Shown: one piece after another, positions 1 through 7,286 of the stretch
How the letters are laid out: every line of letters begins with the position of its first letter
Position numbering within the stretch: the stretch's first letter is position 1
Notes under the pieces: generated by a model
What the model was told of the DNA's origin: nothing
Databases searched by the model: none
The model's input: the letters and a program-made list of their open reading frames with translations, nothing else
Made by a program: the position numbers and the translations under genes
Source of the DNA: Atribacteria bacterium SCGC AAA255-N14
Lineage (GTDB): Bacteria; Atribacterota; JS1; SB-45; 34-128
Length of the DNA stretch: 13,232 nucleotides
NCBI GenBank assembly: GCA_000405345.1
Contig: ASPC01000054.1
Coordinates: forward strand, 1 to 13,232
Direction of reading: 5' to 3'

Positions 1-1
1 A

Positions 2-757
2 AGGATAAAAGAAAAAGATAGTAGTTTATTTGATGAATTAGAAAGAGAAGTATTTGGGGGCGGGGAAAAATTCTACCAACCCTTAAGAGATTTTTTAAAG
101 ATGAAAGGCATAGAAGAAATTAAGAAAATACCTGATGGAGTATTTAGCGGATTAAAAACAAATAAAATAAGAGGTATATTTTATTATTATAAATATAGCG
201 AAGATTTCCATTTTTGGTATTTGTATAATCTGGAAGAAGAAATAATGCTAAAAAATAAAACTGAAATTTTAGATTTCATAATTTGCCAGGAAAAAGAAGG
301 GAGAGTAATCCCGGACTTCTTTCAGAAAGTTTACGAAATAAATAAAATAATAGTTGAAGATTTAGAAAATACTTATAAGCAACTAGAACAGAAAGAACAA
401 GATGCTCCTACCAAGATTTTCGCCAGAGATAGGCGCAGTAGATTTATTAATTTCTTGATCCATGATGTAGAATTTGAATTAGATAATTATTTAATGGAAT
501 TTCCAGAAGATAAAGAAGTTCAAAAACTATGGGAGGTTACTTTAGAAAAATTAAGAGAATTTCACCAGACTCCCCAAAGATTGAAAAAAATAAGAAGGAT
601 TTGGAGAAATTATGGGCAACATAAAAATTGGAAGAAAATGGTTACAGATTTGCACGGTTATATTAAGAAACTTTCTTATTTTAAAGATGATGAGGATGCG
701 CTTGAGCCCTTTGATATAAATAAATTGAAATTGGTTTGTTTGGATTTTATTTCTTAA
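2..757 (+). CDS. Probable SNF2/superfamily II helicase, C-terminal part (5' end outside window)
   Basis: The frame is open to the left edge of the window, so the ATG at 101 is internal and this is the last ~251 codons of a larger protein. The visible part lies beyond any helicase motor: no Walker or DExx motif is present. The segment around IPDGVFSGL, followed by a strand-rich GIFYYYK stretch and HFWYLYNL, resembles the region C-terminal to the motor in SNF2-type helicases of defence islands. That assignment is recalled family resemblance and not a proven match. The last 150 residues are mostly charged helices (LENTYKQLEQ, VTLEKLREF). The stop is at 755-757, followed by an AT-rich hairpin that may end transcription. 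The next gene starts 120 bp downstream on the same strand. The frame and missing start are certain; the helicase call is moderate, and another large DNA-processing enzyme remains possible. Confidence 0.5.
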   Translation, partial: RIKEKDSSLFDELEREVFGGGEKFYQPLRDFLKMKGIEEIKKIPDGVFSGLKTNKIRGIFYYYKYSEDFHFWYLYNLEEEIMLKNKTEILDFIICQEKEGRVIPDFFQKVYEINKIIVEDLENTYKQLEQKEQDAPTKIFARDRRSRFINFLIHDVEFELDNYLMEFPEDKEVQKLWEVTLEKLREFHQTPQRLKKIRRIWRNYGQHKNWKKMVTDLHGYIKKLSYFKDDEDALEPFDINKLKLVCLDFIS

Positions 758-789
758 ATTTCGACCATTAATTTATGAATTTTAAAATT

Positions 790-808
790 ACTTTATTATA
801 AAGTTTTT
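790..808 (+). terminator. Weak AT-only hairpin with T-run after the helicase gene
   Basis: ACTTTA (790-795) pairs with TAAAGT (799-804) around a 3-nt loop, followed directly by T residues to 808. It has the layout of an intrinsic terminator, but the stem contains only two G-C pairs, and such hairpins arise easily in AT-rich DNA. Confidence 0.25.
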
Positions 809-877
809 AATATAGGTTAATTGATGTAAAAAATATTATATAAATCACGTAGCATAGAGGTAGGGTGATTTTTAATC

Positions 878-1468
878 ATGCACAAGCAAATATTATCAAA
901 ATTTAATGTATACGATCAAATTGGATACTTAATGGTTGGATCAATTAGTTTAATAGTCATATATTTAGACTCCTTATTTCTTGATTTTAGATTTCCGAAA
1001 TTTGATTTAAATAGTTCTATTATTTGGCTTATTGTTACTTACTTTTTAGGACATATTATACAGTCTATCGCTAATACAATTATTAAAGAAAAAAAAGAAG
1101 ATTTTAATGAAAAGGAAAAGAAAATATTAGAAATAGCACGAGAGTTTTTTGAGATAAAAAACTTATCAGAAGGCGAAATTTGGAATTTATGTTATATGAT
1201 GGCTTTTGCAAAAGATATAACTGGACAAATTAACACATTTAATGCTTATTACAGTCTTTACAGGGGGTGGTTTGTAATTTTTGCCTTCGAATCGTTATTT
1301 CTTTTAGTTTTAAGCATATTCAAATGGTTTAATCTTGGTTATTTAATCCTATTTTTATCGTCAGCTTTTTTAACTATTTTGTTTTTTAGGAGAAAAAAAC
1401 GTTTTTATAGTTATCTAAAAATAAAAGTATTGCAAACTTTTATTTTATTGAGAAAGGTAGAATTATGA
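878..1468 (+). CDS. Four-TM membrane protein coupled to an MBL hydrolase
   Basis: This 196-aa protein has four hydrophobic segments at about residues 16-36, 46-66, 131-150 and 153-170. A charged loop of ~60 residues lies between the second and third, and the tail is basic (RRKKRFYSYLKIK). Conserved-looking motifs are an N-terminal KFNVYDQIGYLMVG, YFLGHIIQSIAN at TM2, and QINTFNAYYSLYRG before TM3. I know this pattern from unnamed membrane proteins in defence islands but can give no biochemical role. The stop overlaps the start of the following MBL gene by four bases (ATGA at 1465-1468), which implies translational coupling and probably a shared complex or pathway. The start has GAGG/GGTG Shine-Dalgarno-like matches at 857-866. 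A membrane effector or anchor for the MBL protein is the simplest inference, and no enzymatic motif is visible. Confidence 0.75.
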   Translation: MHKQILSKFNVYDQIGYLMVGSISLIVIYLDSLFLDFRFPKFDLNSSIIWLIVTYFLGHIIQSIANTIIKEKKEDFNEKEKKILEIAREFFEIKNLSEGEIWNLCYMMAFAKDITGQINTFNAYYSLYRGWFVIFAFESLFLLVLSIFKWFNLGYLILFLSSAFLTILFFRRKKRFYSYLKIKVLQTFILLRKVEL

Positions 1469-2859
1469 TTAAATTTCATTTTCTTAATGTGGGGCATGGC
1501 GATACAACCATTATAGAATTACCAGATAATTATTTAATGGTGGTTGATTTTAATCGAAGCAATGAATTTGATGAAGATACTGCAAAAGAATTATCTGATG
1601 TTTATGAGATAAACTTTACAGAGCTTAAGGATAAAAAAGATGGTTATTATAAATACATATCAAAATATTATGATATTCCCCTTGACGATCCCTTAAGTTA
1701 TTTAGAGGAAAATATTAAAAAAGAAAATATTTTCAGATATGTCCAGACTCATCCTGACATTGACCATCTTAGTGGGTTTAAAGCACTTATTGAAAATTAC
1801 AAAATCGTTAATTTTTGGGATACTGAACACAAAAATATAATTAAAACCGATTTTATAAACGAGTCAGATAGAGAAGATTGGGAATGTTATCTTAAATATA
1901 GGAAATATAAGAAGAAAGTATTTTATAGATCTTCAAAAGAAATTACTAGCACAACTCGTTATCCATATAAAATATATGTATTTCATCCCACAAAAGATGC
2001 TTTAAAAGCTGGTGATTTACACGAGAACCCAAACCCTAATTATTTTAGTTACTTGATTTTAATTGACTATTGTGGATTTAAAACCGTTTTAGGTGGAGAT
2101 GTAACCCAAAATTATTGGAAAGATTTATGGAATTGGTTAGACAAAGATAAATCAATAAAAAAATTATTTAAGAATATCTGTATTTTAAAAGCTTCGCATC
2201 ATGGTAGAAAATCTGGAAGATGCGGTTGGGAAGAGAATGGTATCTATAATAGAGAATTTTTAAATTGGATGGATCCTGAATATGTAATTATTTCTGTTGG
2301 AAAAAAACCAGAAAATTGTGATGCAACAGAATGGTATAGAAAAAGACCAGATAAATCTAACAGGAATGTGTTAACAACTCGATGGTATGGAACAATTTGT
2401 ACTTCATATGATGGCTTGATTCCTTTTAGCGAAGAGAGAGTTATTTTAGAAACAAGATATGATAGAAAAGACAAAAGTGAACATATAGAGAAATTAAAGT
2501 TATCATTTATAAAATCAGAATATAAATTTAAAATTGGAGCAAAAATAAGTGCTAAATCTGATGGTCCTTTTAGGGGAGAATATAAAAGTAACGGAAGAGC
2601 ACTGATAAAAAATATATGTCTAAAATTTTATATAAAGAAAACAGATATTAAAACTCCTTATGAAGTAAAATGGAGAGTTGTAAATACAGGAAAAGAAGCA
2701 AGAATTGCTAGGGATTTAAGAGGGAAAATAGAAGATGGTAGAAATGATAAAACTAAGATAGAACATACAAAATATAAAGGGACACATTATATGGATTGTT
2801 TTGCAATAAAAGATGGATTTTGTATAGCGAAAGATAAGTTTTTTGTTAATATAAAATAA
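1465..2859 (+). CDS. ComEC-like MBL-fold hydrolase with C-terminal AGS-C-type sensor domain
   Basis: This is a 464-aa two-domain protein. Residues 1-330 carry the hallmarks of ComEC/Rec2-like metallo-beta-lactamases: NVGHGD at 8-13, the metal-binding THPDIDHLSG with H96, D98, D100 and H101, the VLGGD strand with D212, and ASHHG with H245 and H246. Such enzymes hydrolyse phosphodiesters in DNA, RNA or cyclic nucleotides. There is no signal peptide, so the protein is cytoplasmic. Residues ~353-464 match the AGS-C pattern seen at the C-termini of CD-NTases and related cyclases: PYEVKW (W403), VNTG, RDLRG (416-420), then EHTKYKGTHY and GFCIAK before a final FFVNI strand. That domain is predicted in the literature to sense nucleotide or nucleic-acid ligands. 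GAAAGG at 1452-1457 is the ribosome site, and the start overlaps the membrane-protein gene. Whether the enzyme makes, destroys or responds to a signal is unknown. Confidence 0.85.
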   Translation: MIKFHFLNVGHGDTTIIELPDNYLMVVDFNRSNEFDEDTAKELSDVYEINFTELKDKKDGYYKYISKYYDIPLDDPLSYLEENIKKENIFRYVQTHPDIDHLSGFKALIENYKIVNFWDTEHKNIIKTDFINESDREDWECYLKYRKYKKKVFYRSSKEITSTTRYPYKIYVFHPTKDALKAGDLHENPNPNYFSYLILIDYCGFKTVLGGDVTQNYWKDLWNWLDKDKSIKKLFKNICILKASHHGRKSGRCGWEENGIYNREFLNWMDPEYVIISVGKKPENCDATEWYRKRPDKSNRNVLTTRWYGTICTSYDGLIPFSEERVILETRYDRKDKSEHIEKLKLSFIKSEYKFKIGAKISAKSDGPFRGEYKSNGRALIKNICLKFYIKKTDIKTPYEVKWRVVNTGKEARIARDLRGKIEDGRNDKTKIEHTKYKGTHYMDCFAIKDGFCIAKDKFFVNIK

Positions 2860-2894
2860 AATTAATGCATATAAAAGTAATTAAGGAGTGAAAG

Positions 2895-3803
2895 ATGGCT
2901 TTAGATTTTCATTTTATTAATGTAGGAAAAGGTAATTGTACATTAATTAATTTTCCCAATGGTCATCTTAGCATAATTGACATTGATGATTCTAGATCAA
3001 TTTCTACAATTGAGCAAATGGTAATGCAACTTTCTAAAAAAGCACTCCCAGTAAATACACTAGACTATATTGCTGCTAATTTTCCCAATGAGAGCATTTT
3101 TAGATTTATTTTAACGCATCCTGATATGGACCATATGTCTGGGATTAAAGCGCTTTTTGATAAAAAAAGTGTCTATAATTTTTGGGATATTCCGAATAAT
3201 AAACCTGATCCAGGGAATTGGGATACATCTCCTTATGACAAAGAAGATTGGGATTTTTATCAAGATTTACGAAATAACAAAAAAAACATTACTGTTGTCA
3301 CACCATTAAGAGATCAGATTTCCGAATGTTGTTGGATTCAAGATGGAATTTATATACTTTCTCCTGATAAAGAATTAATAAAAAAAGCAGAAGATTGTGG
3401 AGAATATGATCATCTAAGTTATGTGTTGATGATTGACTATGCAGGAAAAAAGATATTACTTGGTGGTGATTCAACTAAATTTGCCTGGGAAAATATTCTA
3501 GAATTTTATGGTAATTCTTTAGAAACAGATATATTCCTTGCTCCCGGTCATGGAAGCAAAAACCATATTTCTTCGGAAATATTAGATGTCATTAAACCAA
3601 GATTAGTAATAGTATCGGTAGCGGTAAATATAGATTATGATTATGAACTTTATAAAAGATATGGTCGAGTATTATCCACTAAGCATTATGGTAATATTAA
3701 AGTAAAAATAGATGATAATGGCGAAATACTTTTTACTACTCAATTTCAAAATTATAGCGACAATTGGTACATATTAAACGAGAGAGATGCCTATTATCTG
3801 TAA
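2895..3803 (+). CDS. Second ComEC-like MBL-fold protein, no sensor domain
   Basis: This 302-aa paralogue of the preceding MBL protein shares its opening (DFHFINVGKG), THPDMDHMSG (H75, D77, D79, H80), a shared NFW element and LLGGD (D192). It stops where the first protein begins its C-terminal sensor, so it is the catalytic domain alone. Two motif positions differ: GKGN replaces GHGD, and APGHG (H219) replaces ASHHG, so one histidine of the HHG pair is glycine here. The main HxDxDH site is intact. It may therefore be active with altered metal coordination, or act as a regulatory partner in a heterodimer. AAGGAG sits just upstream of the ATG, and the gap to the previous gene is 35 bp, so the two genes are probably one operon. 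The tandem arrangement suggests duplication followed by divergence. Confidence 0.85.
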   Translation: MALDFHFINVGKGNCTLINFPNGHLSIIDIDDSRSISTIEQMVMQLSKKALPVNTLDYIAANFPNESIFRFILTHPDMDHMSGIKALFDKKSVYNFWDIPNNKPDPGNWDTSPYDKEDWDFYQDLRNNKKNITVVTPLRDQISECCWIQDGIYILSPDKELIKKAEDCGEYDHLSYVLMIDYAGKKILLGGDSTKFAWENILEFYGNSLETDIFLAPGHGSKNHISSEILDVIKPRLVIVSVAVNIDYDYELYKRYGRVLSTKHYGNIKVKIDDNGEILFTTQFQNYSDNWYILNERDAYYL

Positions 3804-3812
3804 TGTGAGATT

Positions 3813-3830
3813 ACCCTTTAGAAGGTTTTT
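3813..3830 (+). terminator. Possible weak terminator after the second MBL gene
   Basis: CCTT (3815-3818) and AAGG (3822-3825) form a very short stem followed by five T residues. The layout and position, 10 bp after the stop, suit a terminator, but the stem is too short for confidence. Confidence 0.3.
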
Positions 3831-3915
3831 ATCATACTTTTAACTTATTTTAAAAAATTACAATATATCAAGTGTGAAGACCCATTCCCTTAATTTTAAA
3901 GAATTATGTCAAAAA

Positions 3916-3943
3916 TTGAGACTAATTTTCGAATTTCTAATAT
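3916..3943 (+). promoter_or_regulatory. Candidate sigma-70 promoter for the phosphoesterase gene
   Basis: TTGAGA (3916-3921) and TAATAT (3938-3943) are separated by 16 bp and lie ~75 bp upstream of the ATG at 4019. The 215-bp gap between the MBL block and this gene makes a separate promoter plausible, but AT-rich DNA yields such matches by chance. Confidence 0.3.
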
Positions 3944-4018
3944 TTTAATCATTATTAATGTTTTTTTGCTTATGTAGAAAAGATTTTTGATTCACCCTTT
4001 ATAGGTGGGAGGCAGAAA

Positions 4019-5110
4019 ATGAAAAAATTAAAGATATTGGCATTATCAGATTTACATTTGGGAGAACCTGAAAGTGTATTGTTTGATAGCGGAGATTGTT
4101 TTAACTTAATTGATATCACAATTAAAAAAATTATTGAACTTTCCAAAGGAGATAAAAAATATGATAGTGGTATAGAACAATTGATACTTATTGGTGATAT
4201 AGCAGATCTTTCTGTAGCATCTGATGAGGAAGCTTACGAAAATGTCAAGGTTTTTCTTACTTCATTGTTAGATAAAGTGAATATCGACAAGATAATATAT
4301 ATTCCAGGAAATCATGATCATCATCTTTGGGTTGAACTATTACAGAAAGAATACGGAAAGGATAATTTTAGAGATTGTTTCCCTAAAATAAAGGTTGATT
4401 CATCTATTTTAAATAAAGAAATATTTATTAAAAATTGTTTACAAAATAATTACCCTACTGAAAGGATTGAAATATATTATCCAAATTATAGATTTGAAAC
4501 AGATACCGCTTTTTATTTTTTTGATCACGGGCATTTATTTGCACAAGCATTAGATAAGCTTACGAATGCGAGAATGGCTGAAAATCTTGAGGATTTGGAA
4601 GATAAAAGCTATAAATTTATGGAAGATGTTTGGTATAAAATAAGTAGATATAGACTAGTAGAAATTTTCTTTGATTGGTTTCGTAAAATAAAGTTGGGAT
4701 TTGGTAGTTCAAGGTCAATAAAAAGAACAACATTTAGTGAAGATGGAAAAACATTGCTGGATAATTATGTGCGTGAAAAAGTAATATGGTATTTGGAGGA
4801 TATTTGCGGAATTAAAAATGAAGTAAAAAAGGATTTTCATTTCGTTTTTGGACACACTCATCATGGTGGAAGATTGCTAAAATCAGATAGAAAAGTACGG
4901 GTAAATGGAAAATTCATATCTCTTTGGAATACTGGCGGATGGATAGTACCTTCAGAAGTATTTTCACCCGATGCTTGTATATTTTATGTAGAGCAAACAC
5001 TAGATGGCCTAAAGCCTGATTTGTATAAATTAGTAAGCCAGGAAAAACCAGAGGATGAAGGCGATTACCCCAGAAATATACTTCAAGAAAGAGTAAAACA
5101 TATTGGTTAA
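4019..5110 (+). CDS. Calcineurin-like metallophosphoesterase
   Basis: This 363-aa protein carries the metal-binding motifs of the calcineurin-like phosphoesterase fold in order: SDLHLG (D11, H13), LIGDIAD (D60), PGNHDHH (N98, H99), DHGH (H170, H172) and FGHTHHGG (H279, H281). The set is complete, so an active two-metal phosphodiesterase or phosphatase is expected, acting in the cytoplasm. An insert of ~100 residues between the DHGH and GHTH motifs is helical and rich in aromatic and basic residues (RLVEIFFDWFRKIKLGF); it may bind substrate, a partner or membrane. GGGAGG lies 7 bp before the ATG. The substrate cannot be read from the sequence; relatives cleave cyclic nucleotides, Ap4A, DNA ends or lipid headgroups. 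Two MBL hydrolases lie upstream and a membrane protein downstream, so it may belong to the same module. Confidence 0.85.
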   Translation: MKKLKILALSDLHLGEPESVLFDSGDCFNLIDITIKKIIELSKGDKKYDSGIEQLILIGDIADLSVASDEEAYENVKVFLTSLLDKVNIDKIIYIPGNHDHHLWVELLQKEYGKDNFRDCFPKIKVDSSILNKEIFIKNCLQNNYPTERIEIYYPNYRFETDTAFYFFDHGHLFAQALDKLTNARMAENLEDLEDKSYKFMEDVWYKISRYRLVEIFFDWFRKIKLGFGSSRSIKRTTFSEDGKTLLDNYVREKVIWYLEDICGIKNEVKKDFHFVFGHTHHGGRLLKSDRKVRVNGKFISLWNTGGWIVPSEVFSPDACIFYVEQTLDGLKPDLYKLVSQEKPEDEGDYPRNILQERVKHIG

Positions 5111-5257
5111 TCAAAAGGAATTTTAAGAGTAAGCTAAATATAGTTTATTATTTTTGAATTATTAAGACCAATGGATTATGATTTATGGTTCAGCAATTTA
5201 CAGAAAGGCGTCATTTGGGTTAAGTAAATAGAAATTACTATTAAAAAAGAGGGATTT

Positions 5258-6061
5258 ATGAAAGTAATTAAAGATAATGTTTTTATATTCTTATCTTTGT
5301 TGGTTATATTAACTTATGGGATAATAGAATATTTTTATCATGGAAGATTTGCTATTTTTGGTAATATCGTTGGATGGTTAATTGCATTACTAATAGCAAT
5401 AAATTATTTACAAAAAAATAGAAGAGATAATCAAATTACCAAAAAAGAAGAGTTTAAAAAGTCATTAGAAATTGATGCATTTAGAGAAATAAATAAAGGG
5501 ATTTATAATTTTTCTCATTTAGTTGGTAATATTTCGGTTTATTACATTCTTTTAAAAAGTAAATTACGTTTGCATAAGAAATATCCAGAAATACAAAAAT
5601 TCAATAAAGTTGAAATTGATTTTCAAATAGGTCAACAAGTTGTAAACATTTTAGAAGGCATATCAGATCTTGGCTTGATTATTGAATCAAATGAAATCGC
5701 GGTAATTCAATTTGACCACTTAAAAAAATATATTCAGTTTAAAACTGAAGATGTTAAAGAATTAATTATAGATTTTCAAAAATATTTTTTTAAGGAAACA
5801 ATCAAAGATTTATTAACCAAAAAAGGCAATTCTGAATTTACCAAGAAATGCGATGAAGCAAGTGATACTCTTTTTACTGTTCAATGTTATTTATTTGATT
5901 ATCGAATTGAGTTAATGAATTCATTATTTGGAAATATATTTGATACCAAGGTTCCCCTTCGAAGACCAAAAGATTCAAAATATAAACTTTTAACCGAAGT
6001 TGCCATTAAAGAAGAAGTTGAAAAGGAATTAAAGAAAAGAGAAGATAGATATAGTAGATGA
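5258..6061 (+). CDS. Membrane protein with two N-terminal TM segments and a cytoplasmic domain
   Basis: This 267-aa protein begins with two hydrophobic segments at about residues 8-27 and 32-51. A basic stretch (QKNRRDNQITKKEEFKK) follows, which by the positive-inside rule puts the C-terminal ~210 residues in the cytoplasm. That part is predicted mostly helical and ends in a charged tail (EVEKELKKREDRYSR). I see no catalytic motif and do not recognise the family. GAGGGA precedes the ATG at 5258. The phosphoesterase gene ends 147 bp upstream and the PIN-like gene starts 76 bp downstream, all on the same strand. Two-TM proteins with a soluble domain are common pore-type effectors in abortive defence systems, but here that is only an analogy. 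Confidence 0.65.
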   Translation: MKVIKDNVFIFLSLLVILTYGIIEYFYHGRFAIFGNIVGWLIALLIAINYLQKNRRDNQITKKEEFKKSLEIDAFREINKGIYNFSHLVGNISVYYILLKSKLRLHKKYPEIQKFNKVEIDFQIGQQVVNILEGISDLGLIIESNEIAVIQFDHLKKYIQFKTEDVKELIIDFQKYFFKETIKDLLTKKGNSEFTKKCDEASDTLFTVQCYLFDYRIELMNSLFGNIFDTKVPLRRPKDSKYKLLTEVAIKEEVEKELKKREDRYSR

Positions 6062-6137
6062 ACATGGATCTTTTAATAGGCAATAATCATATTAATTTTA
6101 AAGGTTTTAAAATAAAGATAATAAGGGGATATAAAAA

Positions 6138-6424
6138 TTGAATAAGATTCCCATTGCAATAGACAACTCTGTACTAGGTGATTTAGTTGATCTAAATTTA
6201 CCAGATAATAAAAAGGAAGATAATAACGCATTTCTTCAGATAATTGAATTAGACCACAAAGGTATTTTTGAGATTGGTATTCCAATTTCTACTACTATGA
6301 TTGAAGAATTAGGGTCAGGTAATATCAAGAGAGAAGCAGTAAGACAAAAGATGGGATCTGCATGGAGACGATGGCCAGTTAAGGTAACCAAAGAACATAA
6401 TAAAATATTAGACAAACAAATAGA
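6138..6424 (+). pseudogene. PIN-like nuclease, 5' half, interrupted by IS21
   Basis: The gene starts at TTG (6138) with AAGGGG at 6124-6128 as ribosome site. The protein opens IPIAIDNSVLGDLVDL, typical of a PIN fold in which the first aspartate (D9) binds metal; MIEELG (E57/E58) fits the conserved acidic position of the next helix. The native sequence ends at I95-D96. From 6425 the frame reads into IS21 terminal DNA and stops at 6476, giving a 112-aa product with a foreign tail. The missing half lies at 12768-12998 on the other strand: joining the two across the shared ATAGA restores one frame of ~170 codons with a complete PIN layout. As it stands the gene should be inactive. PIN domains are Mg-dependent ribonucleases, often toxins, and the intact protein was probably a nuclease in the same operon as the upstream genes. 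Confidence 0.8.
6420..6424 (+). repeat. IS21 target-site duplication, left copy (ATAGA)
   Basis: ATAGA directly precedes the IS terminus TGTAAATG. Its partner is TCTAT at 12994-12998, the same 5 bp on the other strand, next to the opposite type of IS terminus. A 5-bp duplication is normal for the IS21 family. Confidence 0.7.
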
Positions 6425-6430
6425 TGTAAA

Positions 6431-6520
6431 TGTCAAGCACTTTTCCCATCCCTTCGGTAAGTACATTTCCTATTAGTGTGGTAAAGATATTTCCCTATAC
6501 CACGGTAAATAGATTTCCCA
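6431..6520 (+). repeat. Four 24-bp-phased terminal repeats, istB end of IS21 copy A
   Basis: Four 18-bp units begin at 6431, 6455, 6479 and 6503, exactly 24 bp apart, with a loose consensus (T/C)GGTAAAnannTTTCCCA; the outermost unit is the most diverged. The first unit lies six bases inside the terminus. The same layout, inverted, is present at the other end type in copy B. In IS21 elements such arrays are transposase-binding sites. Confidence 0.8.
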
Positions 6521-6542
6521 TTTAACAAGAAACTAGAAATGA

Positions 6543-7286
6543 TCATTCTCCCTTCTTTTGATTTTTAAGACGATATGATTCACCTTCCAGGTTAAAAATC
6601 CTGGCATGATGTAACAAGCGATCCAAGAGTGCTGTGGTCATGACACTATCACCCATCATCTCAGCCCAGGAGTCAAAACTTTTATTGGAAGTAATAATGA
6701 GAGATACTCTCTCATATGTTTCACTGATCAAATTAAAAAAGAGATTGGCCTCCCTTTTCTCAATGGGGGTATACCCGATTTCATCAATAATCACCAGGTT
6801 TGATTTCATGATTCTCCTGATTCTGTATTCAGAGGCCTTCTGGATCTCAGCTGTTTTCAAAAGCTTGATCAGGTTGGTGATCCTCTCAAAACAAACTTTA
6901 TATCCTTTTTCCACCGCCACTACAGCAAAGGCAATGGCCAGATTTGTTTTGCCGATACCAGGGGGACCAAAAAACAAAAGATTCTCTTTGTTATCAATCC
7001 AACGGCAGTCTAAGAGATTAGCTACTTGTGATTTCCCTATCCCCTTGACCCGGCCAAAATCAAACTGATCCATTCTCTTTACCACCGGCAGATGGGCCCC
7101 GGTCATATTTCTCTCTACCCGTCGTTGGATGCGATACTCAATCTCAACGGATAAGAGAGTATTTAAAAAAGTCAAATAAGAGGTTTTATCCATTTCCGCA
7201 TCATGGATTATCTCATCCAGGCGGTGGGCCAATCCTCTTAGTTTCAGGGTGTCTAAGAAACTTAAGGTCTGTTGATAGGCTTTCAT
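6543..7286 (-). CDS. istB: IS21 transposition helper ATPase IstB
   Basis: This 247-aa AAA+ ATPase is of normal IstB length. It has an N-terminal helical IstB region (1-95), Walker A GPPGIGKT at 107-114, Walker B LVIIDE at 164-169, and a sensor-like ITSNKSF followed by LLDRLLHHA. IstB oligomerises on DNA, selects target sites and stimulates the IstA transposase. Its ATG overlaps the istA stop codon by four bases (ATGA on the - strand, 7283-7286), so it is translated by coupling. The gene is uninterrupted and could still serve the second IS21 copy in trans. Confidence 0.95.
   Translation of the reverse strand: MKAYQQTLSFLDTLKLRGLAHRLDEIIHDAEMDKTSYLTFLNTLLSVEIEYRIQRRVERNMTGAHLPVVKRMDQFDFGRVKGIGKSQVANLLDCRWIDNKENLLFFGPPGIGKTNLAIAFAVVAVEKGYKVCFERITNLIKLLKTAEIQKASEYRIRRIMKSNLVIIDEIGYTPIEKREANLFFNLISETYERVSLIITSNKSFDSWAEMMGDSVMTTALLDRLLHHARIFNLEGESYRLKNQKKGE

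Noticed and set aside
2244..2474. A 76-codon frame on the - strand
   Set aside because: It lies fully inside the MBL-sensor gene, where motif conservation supports the + strand frame, and has no ribosome site.
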